Source of the DNA: Firmicutes bacterium UBA6226
GTDB lineage: Bacteria; Bacillota_A; Clostridia; Peptostreptococcales; Acidaminobacteraceae
Direction: 5' to 3'
Length of the DNA stretch: 13,668 nucleotides
Assembly: GCA_002441045.1 (NCBI GenBank)
Contig: DJWQ01000109.1
Coordinates: forward strand, 1 to 13,668
Under the pieces are notes generated by a model. It saw only the letters and a program-made list of their open reading frames with translations. It did no database searches and was not told where the DNA came from. How positions within the stretch are numbered: the stretch's first letter is position 1; every line of letters begins with the position of its first letter. This document shows, piece by piece, positions 1 to 7,053 of this stretch. The position numbers and the translations under genes are program-made.

Positions 1-669
1 GATAGTGTTTTTATTTCTGAATTTTTCCCATGTGAAAGACTCAGTGGTGACTTTTTTGATCATTATCGTGTTGACGAGGATAATGTTGCATTTTATCTGA
101 TGGACGTATCCGGACATGGTATTCCAGCAGCACTTTTAACGATGTTCAGTGGCAATCATTTAAGATCAAATGATAAAAATCTACAAAGATATTTTGGTTT
201 GAAGCCAGATCAAGTATTAACTCAGTTCTATAATGAGTTTAATAAAATGAACTTTCCAGATGAAATGCATATGGTTCTAATATATGCGACTATGAATTTA
301 AGCACAAAAATGTTAACATATTGTTCAGCGGGGTTAAATTGCAGTCCAATTCGTCTTAAGAAAAATGGAAAAATCGAGCTTTTAGACAAAAGTGAAGGTT
401 TTCCAATTTGCAAGTTACTAAACGAAGTAGAAGTTGAATTTAAAAGTGAGCGAATTAAACTAGATAAGGGCGATCGATTGTTGTTTTTCACAGATGGATT
501 GATCGACAATAAAAAAAATAATACGTATCATTATGATGAATTGATTGAACTTTTACAAACACATCAGCATTATTCAATGGAAGCGCTCAATGCTTTGATC
601 GTAGAGAGAATAAAACCATTCAAGCATGAATTGAACGATGACATCACCTACATTCTATTGGAAGTGTAG
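1..669 (+). CDS. PP2C/SpoIIE-type serine phosphatase, 5'-truncated by window edge
   Basis: The open frame runs in from the left edge, so only the last 222 residues are visible and the true start lies outside. The visible part is a nearly complete SpoIIE/RsbU-type PP2C phosphatase domain. It shows LSGDFFD (visible residues 14-20), MDVSGHG (34-40), FFTDG near 163-166 and the closing NDDITY near 212-217. These hold the metal-binding aspartates of this family. Such enzymes dephosphorylate serine on anti-sigma-factor antagonists (SpoIIAA/RsbV type) or related partner-switch proteins in the cytosol. The missing N-terminus usually carries a sensor, HAMP, PAS or receiver domain, which would tell the input; it cannot be seen here. 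No hairpin terminator follows the TAG stop, and the promoter of the next gene begins within 6 nt of it. Family call is firm; the specific role is unknown. Confidence 0.9.
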   Translation, partial: DSVFISEFFPCERLSGDFFDHYRVDEDNVAFYLMDVSGHGIPAALLTMFSGNHLRSNDKNLQRYFGLKPDQVLTQFYNEFNKMNFPDEMHMVLIYATMNLSTKMLTYCSAGLNCSPIRLKKNGKIELLDKSEGFPICKLLNEVEVEFKSERIKLDKGDRLLFFTDGLIDNKKNNTYHYDELIELLQTHQHYSMEALNALIVERIKPFKHELNDDITYILLEV

Positions 670-674
670 TTCTA

Positions 675-703
675 TTGACGGGTATAGACATAAGAATTAT
701 AAT
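675..703 (+). promoter_or_regulatory. sigma-A promoter for the regulator/SBP/QueG-like operon
   Basis: A -35 box TTGACG (675-680) and a perfect -10 box TATAAT (698-703) are separated by 17 bp, which predicts transcription starting near 710 and a leader of about 30 nt before the ATG at 741. The TTG in the -35 box is in frame with the downstream gene but is better explained as promoter than as a start codon. Confidence 0.8.
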
Positions 704-740
704 TATTTTTGAAAGAAAACAAAAATTGGGTAGGGTGACT

Positions 741-1301
741 ATGAAAGATATTATTGTCTTAAAAGACTTGGAACAAATCAAAGCAATATCTCAACAGTAC
801 AGACTTGACATTATTGAAGCGTTTGACAGTAAAGCAAAAACAGCAAAACAGATTGCCGAAATGTTAGACGAACCACATGGTAGAGTAAATTATCACATTA
901 AGATTTTGGAGAAAGTGGGCATAATTGAGCTCGTTCAAGAAGTGACGAAATATGGTGTTGTGGAGAAATACTATTGTCCAGTTGCTTATAAGATAATCAT
1001 TGATTCTAGTGCAGTTACTTTAGACGATGAAATGTCAGATTCAATCAGCAATGTATCTGTAGCTTTCTTTGAAGGGATATCAAGAGATTTCTATGAATCA
1101 GTAGAAAACTATACTGGTGGTATTACAAGGAAAGTGGCACATTATAGTGATTACTTTCTTACAGAAGCGGAAGCTAAAGAATTGAATGAAAAAATTACAA
1201 ATATGATTGATGCGTATTTAGAAGATAAAACTGAGCCAAGAGAAGGTGCTCAAAGACATTCTTTGGCAAAAATGGTATTTCCAATGCCTGACAAGGAATA
1301 G
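741..1301 (+). CDS. ArsR-like winged helix-turn-helix transcriptional regulator
   Basis: This encodes a 186-residue protein with an N-terminal winged helix-turn-helix of the ArsR/HTH_20 type. Helices cover about residues 18-57, the recognition helix is HGRVNYHIKILEKVG (46-60), and the wing follows (about 61-80). The C-terminal 100 residues are mostly helical and acidic, with no recognised ligand motif and no obvious ArsR metal-binding cysteine pair; the only cysteine is C79. I chose ATG 741 because a GGGTAGGGTG ribosome site lies just upstream and because the longer TTG-started frame from 675 would begin inside the -35 box. It is the first gene of a three-gene unit; the lipoprotein gene follows after 9 nt. 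Likely role (inference): local regulator of the downstream transport/redox genes. Its ligand is unknown. Confidence 0.8.
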   Translation: MKDIIVLKDLEQIKAISQQYRLDIIEAFDSKAKTAKQIAEMLDEPHGRVNYHIKILEKVGIIELVQEVTKYGVVEKYYCPVAYKIIIDSSAVTLDDEMSDSISNVSVAFFEGISRDFYESVENYTGGITRKVAHYSDYFLTEAEAKELNEKITNMIDAYLEDKTEPREGAQRHSLAKMVFPMPDKE

Positions 1302-1310
1302 GAGAATTAA

Positions 1311-2963
1311 ATGGTGTTTCGGAAATTCGCAAAAAGCGTTCTTCCTTTTTTAATGATTATTTTTATTTTAGTTGGCTGTACGCCAAAAACAACTAAAAAT
1401 GACATCCCTAAAACAACAGCAACAGATCCTGTCAATCAGGAGATTTTTTCGAATCCAGCAGTTTCAAGGTCCAATGTTTTAGTAGTAGGTGTCGATGATA
1501 TAGAAGGTTTGTTTAATCCACTTTATAGCTCTAAAGCCGTTGAATACTGGGTCAATGATCTTGTTTTTAATGGCTTATTTGCGTTTGATAAGTCGGGGAA
1601 TTCAGAAGAAGTATTAGCAGAAAGCTATACCCTTTCAGAGGATGAGAAAACGGTAAATGTCATTTTAAAACCTGATATTTTATTTCAAGACGGCACAAAA
1701 CTCATAGCAAGCGATGTGGTTTTCACGTATTCAATGGTTCTTGATGAAGGGTATAATGGGTTTTATCAAGAGGTTAAGGATCATTTGGTTTCAGTAGAGG
1801 CAATTTCAGAAACTGAGGTGGTTTTTAATTTTAGATCCAATGCGGGGGATAATTTAAAATCATTAGAGATTCCAATTCTATCTGAAAAGTACTACAAAGC
1901 AGAGGATTTTAATACGTTTATAACGACTTATAAAGAGCCAATGGGCACTGGGCTATTTAAGTTTGAGGACTATAACTCTGGTGAAAGCTTGAGTCTATCA
2001 GTTAGCACTAATACGACGCAGAGGATACCGAAGTTACAGGGCATTGTAATTAAGCAGTTAAATGAGACGCAAGCCAAAGCTGAATTTGCAGAAGGAAAAA
2101 TTGATCTTTTTAGACTTTCTGCTGATAGAGCTTCAGTTGTTGATATTAAAGCGCTACCTTTTGGACAAGTGATGACGCAAGGTACAAATACGTCTATGTT
2201 CATCGGATTAAATCTTCAAGATACGTTATTTTCTGATGAGAAGATAAGAAGGGCTCTAATAATAGGACTGGATCGTCAATCCTTTGTTCAGTCGGAATGG
2301 GAAGGCTATGCCGAGGTGATTAACTTTATGGCCGTAGACAATTCCGAATATGCGATGGATGCGCAACAGCTAAATCCTTATACCTATGATTTCGATAAGG
2401 CATCAGAATTATTAGACGCATCTGGATGGAAAGACATCGATGGTGACGGATTTAGAGAGAAAAATGGAGAGCGAATGAAAGTTACCTATGTCGTCTTTCC
2501 AGAGCTAAGCTGGTCTTATAATCTCGCTCAAAAGGTGCAAAGTGATTGGCGTAAATTGGGGATTGAAGTGGTGCTTCAGTACCTTGACTATCAAACGATG
2601 ATGTCACAACTTTTAGAGGGAACCACACCTCAAATGTGGAACCTAGCTTGGCAGATCAGGTCGTATGAGAACCCAGAAGTACTGTTTTCAAGTTCGGAAA
2701 CAGGACTATATAACTTTGGTGGTTATAATAACTCTATCGCACAGTCATTATTTGATAAGCTTCATGAAGTGAACTCTAATTATGAGAGAGAAGTTTATTT
2801 TATTGAATGGCACCAGCTTCAAAATGAGACGTTACCGGTTATTCCTATCGCAAGAATGAAATCTGTATGGGCGTATAATAGTCGCGTAAAGAACCTGACG
2901 ATAGATGCTTATGGATCGTGGACAGGTAAAATTAGCAATATCGAAGTTGAGGTGCTACAGTGA
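1311..2963 (+). CDS. ABC transporter substrate-binding lipoprotein, oligopeptide (SBP_bac_5) family
   Basis: The 550-residue product starts with a lipoprotein signal peptide: a basic start (MVFRKFAK), a hydrophobic core and the lipobox LVGC with the lipidated cysteine at 23. A short polar Thr/Lys-rich linker follows. The rest fits the OppA/DppA family, including the stretch around ILFQDGTKLIASDVVFTYS near residue 125-145 and the clostridial-style DIDGDGFREKNG segment near 375-386. These proteins sit on the outer face of the membrane and deliver peptides or other solutes (nickel, opines, sugars) to a permease/ATPase complex. No permease or ATPase gene is adjacent, so it either serves a transporter encoded elsewhere or acts as a sensor. 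AGGAG precedes the ATG at 1311. Its TGA stop overlaps the next gene's start, so the two are translationally coupled. Substrate cannot be read from sequence. Confidence 0.9.
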   Translation: MVFRKFAKSVLPFLMIIFILVGCTPKTTKNDIPKTTATDPVNQEIFSNPAVSRSNVLVVGVDDIEGLFNPLYSSKAVEYWVNDLVFNGLFAFDKSGNSEEVLAESYTLSEDEKTVNVILKPDILFQDGTKLIASDVVFTYSMVLDEGYNGFYQEVKDHLVSVEAISETEVVFNFRSNAGDNLKSLEIPILSEKYYKAEDFNTFITTYKEPMGTGLFKFEDYNSGESLSLSVSTNTTQRIPKLQGIVIKQLNETQAKAEFAEGKIDLFRLSADRASVVDIKALPFGQVMTQGTNTSMFIGLNLQDTLFSDEKIRRALIIGLDRQSFVQSEWEGYAEVINFMAVDNSEYAMDAQQLNPYTYDFDKASELLDASGWKDIDGDGFREKNGERMKVTYVVFPELSWSYNLAQKVQSDWRKLGIEVVLQYLDYQTMMSQLLEGTTPQMWNLAWQIRSYENPEVLFSSSETGLYNFGGYNNSIAQSLFDKLHEVNSNYEREVYFIEWHQLQNETLPVIPIARMKSVWAYNSRVKNLTIDAYGSWTGKISNIEVEVLQ

Positions 2964-3970
2964 TGCAGATCGATGAGTATGAATTAATTAAGCTAGAATT
3001 TGATGCCCTGATGATTAAACATTGGGGCATTATTTTAATAAAAGATGGCAAATGTATGAACAGTACCATTACTGAAATTTCAAAGACGCTTAAAAGTATT
3101 GGAACTGGGACGATCATTTCATGTGCGATTCCTTATCAATTAACAACCGACCATTCAAGACCAAGTTCATCTTTTGGGCGCGTTGAGTCATTTGCTTGGG
3201 GTTTTGATTATCATACTGAGGTAAAAAAAATACTGCGTCCATTAATTGACAAATTAGAAGAAACCTTCAACTTGTGCCCTGAAACGGTTCATACCTTTGT
3301 AGACATTTCGCCCTATGACGATCGCGAGATAGGGTACCTTTCGGGATTGGGGTCTCTCGGAAAAAATCACTTATTGATTCATCCTGAATTAGGAACACGT
3401 TTTTTTATTGGGTATATCGTTATTAAAGAGAAAAATCTTTTTAATCATTTACCGTCACATCAAGTGTTATATCCGAAATACGATGTACGCTGCAAAGTGT
3501 GTAATAAATGTGTTTCAGCTTGCCCGACACAGGTCTGTGGGTTTGGTGTTACAGATCGATACGCTTGTCTTTCTGCTTTAACGCAAACCAAGGACGAAAT
3601 TTCACAATCTCATCGAGGATTGTTTAAGATACGTCTATATGGCTGTAGTATCTGTCAAGAGGTATGTCCTGCAAATTCAGAGGGAGATTATACACCAATC
3701 CTTTCGTCAGAAATACCAAACTGGGTAGATTTGTTTGAACTGTTAAAGATAAATAATAAGATGTTCAAAGAAAAGTATGGTCATATGGGATTCGCGTGGC
3801 GTTCGCTTTGGGTTTATAAAAGAAATGCGCTTTTAATTCTTGGCAACTCAAAATCACAAGAAGTCTATCATCAGTTATTAGGGTTTTCAGAACTTACAAT
3901 GGATGAAAAACTCGGAGAATATTACAATTGGGCAATAAATAGTCTTTGTGTTTCCACCGCGGACAGTTAG
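2963..3970 (+). CDS. QueG-like double [4Fe-4S] cluster protein (putative epoxyqueuosine reductase)
   Basis: The 335-residue product resembles QueG, the cobalamin and iron-sulfur enzyme that reduces epoxyqueuosine to queuosine in tRNA. Visible hallmarks are FAWGFDYH (77-84, the QueG YAWGRDYH region), FVD (112-114) with an aspartate at the place of the proposed catalytic acid, and GLGSLGKN (128-135). Two ferredoxin-like cluster motifs follow: CKVCNKCVSACP (177-188), then a lone C202 and CSICQEVCP (228-236). A single HEAT-like segment, YKRNALLILGN, follows near 287-297. The protein is shorter than typical QueG (about 380 residues) because little of the HEAT-repeat tail remains, and the usual CISYLTIE segment reads CLSALTQT. 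It could be a true QueG or a paralogue with another substrate. Start: GAGGTG at 2949-2954 supports ATG 2963 (TGATG coupling) or GTG 2960, which adds one residue. Confidence 0.75.
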   Translation: MQIDEYELIKLEFDALMIKHWGIILIKDGKCMNSTITEISKTLKSIGTGTIISCAIPYQLTTDHSRPSSSFGRVESFAWGFDYHTEVKKILRPLIDKLEETFNLCPETVHTFVDISPYDDREIGYLSGLGSLGKNHLLIHPELGTRFFIGYIVIKEKNLFNHLPSHQVLYPKYDVRCKVCNKCVSACPTQVCGFGVTDRYACLSALTQTKDEISQSHRGLFKIRLYGCSICQEVCPANSEGDYTPILSSEIPNWVDLFELLKINNKMFKEKYGHMGFAWRSLWVYKRNALLILGNSKSQEVYHQLLGFSELTMDEKLGEYYNWAINSLCVSTADS

Positions 3971-3979
3971 TGATATACT
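3951..3979 (+). promoter_or_regulatory. Probable sigma-A promoter for the Kbl-type gene
   Basis: TATACT (3974-3979) is preceded by an extended -10 TGA (3971-3973) and, 17 bp upstream, by TTTCCA (3951-3956), which matches the -35 consensus at four of six positions. It overlaps the end of the QueG-like gene and would give a leader of about 27 nt before the ATG at 4013. Read-through from upstream is not excluded, since no terminator separates the genes. Confidence 0.5.
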
Positions 3980-4012
3980 AAAATCGTAAATCACATATTT
4001 GGGAGGGTTACA

Positions 4013-5200
4013 ATGTCAAATGTACATGAATTAAAGTACTTGCAAGATCAAGTTGAAGAACTTAAAGATCAAGGCGTTTACCGTGTTTTACCTATTCTTG
4101 AAGGTGCAAACGAGCCAGAGTGTATGCTCAATGGTAAACAAGTGATTAACTTATCTTCTAACAATTATCTAGGATTTGCAAATCATCCACAATTAAAAAA
4201 AGCCGCTATAGAAGCAGTTGAAAAATATGGTGTTGGTTCTGGTGCAGTAAGAACAATTATCGGAAATATGGATATACATGAGCAATTAGAAGTAGAACTC
4301 GCTAAATTCAAAAGAGAAGAAGCCGTTATGGTTTTCCAATCAGGCTTTAACTGTAATGCTGGTGCAATCCAAGCCATTACAAATAAAGGTGATTTAATCA
4401 TCTCTGATGAGCTTAACCATGCGAGTATCATCGATGGTGTTAAATTATCTAAAGCAGACAAGGCAGTCTATAAACATAGCGATATGGCTGATTTAGAAAG
4501 AGTATTAAAAGAAAAAAGAGGACAATATACAAATTGTCTTATCATAACAGATGGTGTTTTCAGTATGGATGGCGATATTGCTAAATTGCCTGAAATTGTA
4601 GAACTGGCTGAAAAATATGAGTGTATGACTTATGTTGATGACGCGCATGGTTCAGGCGTTTTAGGTGAGAACGGTAGAGGAACGGTTGATCATTTCCACT
4701 TACATGGTAGAATCGACTTTTCAATTGGAACACTTTCAAAAGCAATCGGCGTTATTGGCGGCTACGTCGCTGGTAGTAAAGTCATGAAAGAATGGCTACT
4801 TCACAGAGGAAGACCACTTTTATTTAGTACTTCGTTGCCACCAGCTGCTGTAGGTGCGATCACCGAAGCGGTTAAGCTATTAAGTTCAACAACTGAGTAT
4901 ACAGATCGCCTTTGGTCAAATGCCAAGTTTTTCAAAGCCGAATTAGGTAAACTTGGATTTAACACAGGTGCTAGCGAAACCCCTATTACACCAGTAATCA
5001 TAGGCGATGAAGCGCAAACAGTGGCATTTTCTAAACGTATGTTAGAATTAGGTGTTTTCGTTTCTCCAATCGTATTCCCAACTGTACCAAAAGGAACGGG
5101 TAGAGTACGTTGTATGGTTACAGCAGCACATACAGAAGAACAACTTACAAGAGCAGTACAGATTTTTGAGCAGGTTGGCAAAGAGATGTCACTATTATAA
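4013..5200 (+). CDS. kbl: Glycine C-acetyltransferase / 2-amino-3-ketobutyrate CoA ligase-type PLP enzyme
   Basis: The 395-residue protein belongs to the alpha-oxoamine synthase family of fold-type I PLP enzymes. It has SSNNYLGF (48-55), [10 protein letters not shown] (75-84), the PLP-stacking histidine in [11 protein letters not shown] (H136), DDAHGSG (D209 and H212), and the Schiff-base lysine in IGTLSKAIG (K243). Length and the N-terminal [21 protein letters not shown] segment fit the Gram-positive Kbl type, which interconverts 2-amino-3-ketobutyrate plus CoA and glycine plus acetyl-CoA. BioF (8-amino-7-oxononanoate synthase) is a close relative, and substrate choice cannot be settled from motifs alone. 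Threonine dehydrogenase, the usual partner of Kbl, is not adjacent, and no biotin gene is present. A GGGAGGG ribosome site precedes the ATG. The gene forms its own unit with a promoter and a terminator. Confidence 0.85.
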   Translation: MSNVHELKYLQDQVEELKDQGVYRVLPILEGANEPECMLNGKQVINLSSNNYLGFANHPQLKKAAIEAVEKYGVGSGAVRTIIGNMDIHEQLEVELAKFKREEAVMVFQSGFNCNAGAIQAITNKGDLIISDELNHASIIDGVKLSKADKAVYKHSDMADLERVLKEKRGQYTNCLIITDGVFSMDGDIAKLPEIVELAEKYECMTYVDDAHGSGVLGENGRGTVDHFHLHGRIDFSIGTLSKAIGVIGGYVAGSKVMKEWLLHRGRPLLFSTSLPPAAVGAITEAVKLLSSTTEYTDRLWSNAKFFKAELGKLGFNTGASETPITPVIIGDEAQTVAFSKRMLELGVFVSPIVFPTVPKGTGRVRCMVTAAHTEEQLTRAVQIFEQVGKEMSLL

Positions 5201-5205
5201 ATATA

Positions 5206-5252
5206 AAAAGCATTCCTTATATGAAGATGAAACTTCGATTTGGAATGCTTTT
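5206..5252 (+). terminator. Rho-independent terminator after the Kbl-type gene
   Basis: An 11-bp perfect stem, AAAAGCATTCC (5206-5216) pairing with GGAATGCTTTT (5242-5252), encloses a 25-nt loop and runs into a T-rich tract (TTTTCTTATTT). It starts 6 nt after the TAA stop of the upstream gene. Confidence 0.8.
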
Positions 5253-5265
5253 CTTATTTAGAAAA

Positions 5266-5295
5266 TTGATTTTAAGTGACAGGCATGGGTATAAT
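5266..5295 (+). promoter_or_regulatory. Probable sigma-A promoter upstream of cheV
   Basis: TTGATT (5266-5271) and a perfect TATAAT (5290-5295) are 18 bp apart, which would give a leader of about 130 nt for cheV. A second TATAAT lies at 5362-5367 without a good -35 box, and may be an alternative start giving a leader of about 60 nt. I found no clear sigma-D motility promoter. Confidence 0.55.
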
Positions 5296-5387
5296 GGAAA
5301 TAGTTTTACATACAAAATGCTTTGGTTGATAAAAGTTGTTTATTAATAAGTGTGACATATGTATAATAGAATATATATCTAAAGGTC

Positions 5388-5404
5388 GCATTGTAGGTCA
5401 ATGC
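5388..5404 (+). promoter_or_regulatory. Small perfect inverted repeat in the cheV leader
   Basis: GCATTG (5388-5393) and CAATGC (5399-5404) pair perfectly around a 5-nt loop, about 15 nt before the cheV ribosome site. It lacks a following T tract, so it is not a terminator. It could be an operator or a leader RNA hairpin; function unknown. Confidence 0.35.
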
Positions 5405-5435
5405 TGTCAAATAAAAAATGGAGGATGCTTACGTT

Positions 5436-6347
5436 ATGGAAAATAAACAAGGTATTTTACTCGAAAGCGGTACAGGCGAAGTTGAAATACTTCATTTTAC
5501 AGTTGCAGGGGTACATTATGCAATTAATGTCGTAAAAGTAAAAGAGTTACTACAGATAGAAAATATCGCTAAAATACCAAACTCACATCCAGCAGTATCG
5601 GGAATTTCTCTGATTCGCGGAGAAATGATTTCCATAGTGGATTTACTCTACGTGTTAGAAAATCAGAAAAATCCAAATGTAAAAAACAGCATGACTTTAG
5701 TGTGTGAGTTTAATAAAATCAAAGTGGGCTTCGCGATTGAAACGGTTCTAGGTATCAATAGAATTGGCTGGAATGCAATTAACAAACCAGACGACTTAAC
5801 GTCCAATTCATTGATTATTGGCAATATCAACCTTAATGATCAAATTATTATGTTATTAGATTTTGAAAAAATTGTTATGGACATTAACCCAAATACAGGG
5901 ATAAATATGGATCGAATTAAAGAAATCGAAGTTAAAGATCGCTCTAAAATCAAGGTTGCGCTTGCAGATGATTCTCCAATGATTCGTAAAGTATTACTTG
6001 ATACGCTTACAAAAGCTGGGTTTATGAATTTGAAATTTTTTGACGACGGTATGCAAACTCTAGAATATTTGACCATGCTAGCTGAAAAGAAGGGCGAAGC
6101 ATATAAAAATGACATTGATCTTCTCATTACAGACATAGAGATGCCTCAACTTGATGGACATGCATTAACAAGAAGAATTAAAGAACATAAAATTCTTAAA
6201 ACATTACCAATAATCATCTTCTCTTCTTTGATTACGGATGATCTCTTACACAAAGGTGAAGCAGTGGGGGCCGATGCACAAATGAGTAAACCTGAGATAG
6301 AAAATCTTGTAAAACTCATCGATCAACTGTTAAATATTACAAAATAA
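5436..6347 (+). CDS. cheV: Chemotaxis protein CheV (CheW domain plus receiver domain)
   Basis: The product has 303 residues, the normal CheV length. Residues about 15-155 form a CheW-like coupling domain (ILHFTVAGVHYAINVVKVKELL, then IPNSHPAVSGISLIRGEMISIVDL), which links chemoreceptors to the CheA kinase. Residues about 172-300 form a response-regulator receiver domain with the acidic pair D178/D179 (ALADDSPMIRK), phosphoacceptor D233 (LLITDIEMPQLDG), a serine pair near 263-264 (IIIFSS) and K285 (MSKPE). All catalytic positions are present, so phosphorylation by CheA, giving adaptation of receptor signalling, is likely. I chose ATG 5436 because TGGAGGA (5419-5425) is its ribosome site; the earlier in-frame ATG at 5418 overlaps that site. 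The gene is transcribed alone, away from other che genes in this window. Confidence 0.95.
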   Translation: MENKQGILLESGTGEVEILHFTVAGVHYAINVVKVKELLQIENIAKIPNSHPAVSGISLIRGEMISIVDLLYVLENQKNPNVKNSMTLVCEFNKIKVGFAIETVLGINRIGWNAINKPDDLTSNSLIIGNINLNDQIIMLLDFEKIVMDINPNTGINMDRIKEIEVKDRSKIKVALADDSPMIRKVLLDTLTKAGFMNLKFFDDGMQTLEYLTMLAEKKGEAYKNDIDLLITDIEMPQLDGHALTRRIKEHKILKTLPIIIFSSLITDDLLHKGEAVGADAQMSKPEIENLVKLIDQLLNITK

Positions 6348-6360
6348 TTTATACGTCTCA

Positions 6361-6400
6361 AACGCAGCACTACAAAGTGTTGCGTTTTTTATTTTTTTTT
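6361..6400 (+). terminator. Strong rho-independent terminator after cheV
   Basis: AACGCAGCACT (6361-6371) pairs with AGTGTTGCGTT (6376-6386) as an 11-bp stem with one G-U pair and a 4-nt loop. A run of T follows, interrupted once, to 6400. It ends the cheV unit just before the pot operon promoter. Confidence 0.92.
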
Positions 6401-6404
6401 GGTG

Positions 6405-6433
6405 TTGACGATAAAATAAGTATAAAGTATAAT
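6405..6433 (+). promoter_or_regulatory. Consensus sigma-A promoter of the polyamine-uptake operon
   Basis: TTGACG (6405-6410) and TATAAT (6428-6433) are spaced by exactly 17 bp. Transcription should begin near 6440, giving a leader of about 75 nt before the GTG at 6514. The box sequences and spacing are identical to those of the promoter at 675-703. Confidence 0.85.
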
Positions 6434-6445
6434 AAATCGAGTGAA

Positions 6446-6476
6446 AAGTTTAATGATAGTAAACTTAAAATTTACT
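6446..6476 (+). promoter_or_regulatory. Two overlapping inverted repeats just downstream of the pot promoter (candidate operator)
   Basis: AAGTTTA (6446-6452) and TAAACTT (6460-6466) form a perfect 7-bp inverted repeat with a 7-bp spacer. AGTAAA (6458-6463) and TTTACT (6471-6476) form a second perfect repeat, also with a 7-bp spacer, sharing its left arm with the first. They lie 6 to 36 bp after the predicted transcription start, a place where a bound repressor would block transcription. The adjacent XRE-cupin protein is the obvious candidate binder (inference). Confidence 0.5.
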
Positions 6477-6513
6477 GATAAATTATAAAAAATATTGATA
6501 AGGAGGGCTTGTT

Positions 6514-7053
6514 GTGCAGATTGGTGAAAAGATAAAACGTCTCAGATTAGAAAACAATCTTACACAGGAAGAGCTAGCGGATCGCTGTGAGTTATCTAAG
6601 GGATTTATCTCTCAATTAGAACGCGATATGACTTCGCCGTCCATAGCCAGCCTCGTGGATATTCTAGAGAGTTTAGGAACGAATCTTCAATCGTTCTTTA
6701 GTGAAACCGTTGAAGAAAAAATCGTATTTAGGACTGAAGATTTCTTTGAAAAAGAAAACGAAGAAATCGGTTATAAATTAGAATGGATTATTCCAAATGC
6801 CCAGAAAAATATGATGGAACCTATTTTGCTGACGCTAGCCCCAAACGGTGCATACGATGAACACGAGCCGCACGTTGGTGAAGAATTTGGATATGTCTTA
6901 TCAGGATCAGTCGTCATAAGACTTGGCAGTAAGAAATACGTTGCTAAGGCGGGCGATTCTTTTTATTACAAGGCAAATAAAGGACATGAAATTGTAAATA
7001 AAGGGAAAAGGGAAGCGGTTCTATTGATGGTGGGAACCCCTCCTAATTTCTAG
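6514..7053 (+). CDS. XRE-family HTH regulator with C-terminal cupin domain, polyamine operon regulator
   Basis: The 179-residue protein has an XRE/lambda-repressor helix-turn-helix at residues 5-60 (LTQEELADRCELSKGFISQL, then SPSIASLVDILESLG) and a single small cupin barrel at about 100-176. The cupin carries HEPHVGEEFGYVLSG (117-131) and GDSFYYKANKGHEIVN (147-162), with H117, H120, E124 and H158 as possible metal or ligand contacts. This domain pair is the SinR/PuuR-like regulator often found at the head of pot operons in Bacillota, where it is thought to sense polyamines. It starts with GTG at 6514, placed 6 nt after AGGAGGG. It is the first gene of the operon, 15 nt before potA, so it probably regulates itself together with the transporter; the palindromes at 6446-6476 are its likely target. 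Ligand identity is inferred from context only. Confidence 0.88.
   Translation: MQIGEKIKRLRLENNLTQEELADRCELSKGFISQLERDMTSPSIASLVDILESLGTNLQSFFSETVEEKIVFRTEDFFEKENEEIGYKLEWIIPNAQKNMMEPILLTLAPNGAYDEHEPHVGEEFGYVLSGSVVIRLGSKKYVAKAGDSFYYKANKGHEIVNKGKREAVLLMVGTPPNF

Noticed and set aside
675..740. N-terminal extension of the ArsR-like protein from a TTG codon at 675
   Set aside because: The TTG is part of a -35 box with a 17-bp-spaced TATAAT, and a ribosome site stands before ATG 741. The extension also lacks homology to the HTH fold.
4801..5181. Minus-strand open frame antisense to the Kbl-type gene
   Set aside because: Like the other minus-strand frames (for example 228-509, 1970-2203, 5840-6136, 11266-11460), it is fully antisense to a well-supported gene, with no domain, promoter or ribosome site.
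5052..5261. Small + strand open frame overlapping the end of the Kbl-type gene
   Set aside because: It is out of frame within a clear PLP-enzyme gene and runs through the terminator; no ribosome site and low-complexity composition.
5418..5435. Earlier in-frame ATG for cheV
   Set aside because: It overlaps the TGGAGGA ribosome site that serves ATG 5436 and has no ribosome site of its own.
5296..5435. Possible riboswitch upstream of cheV
   Set aside because: No conserved core of a known class could be found; only a 6-bp hairpin is clear.
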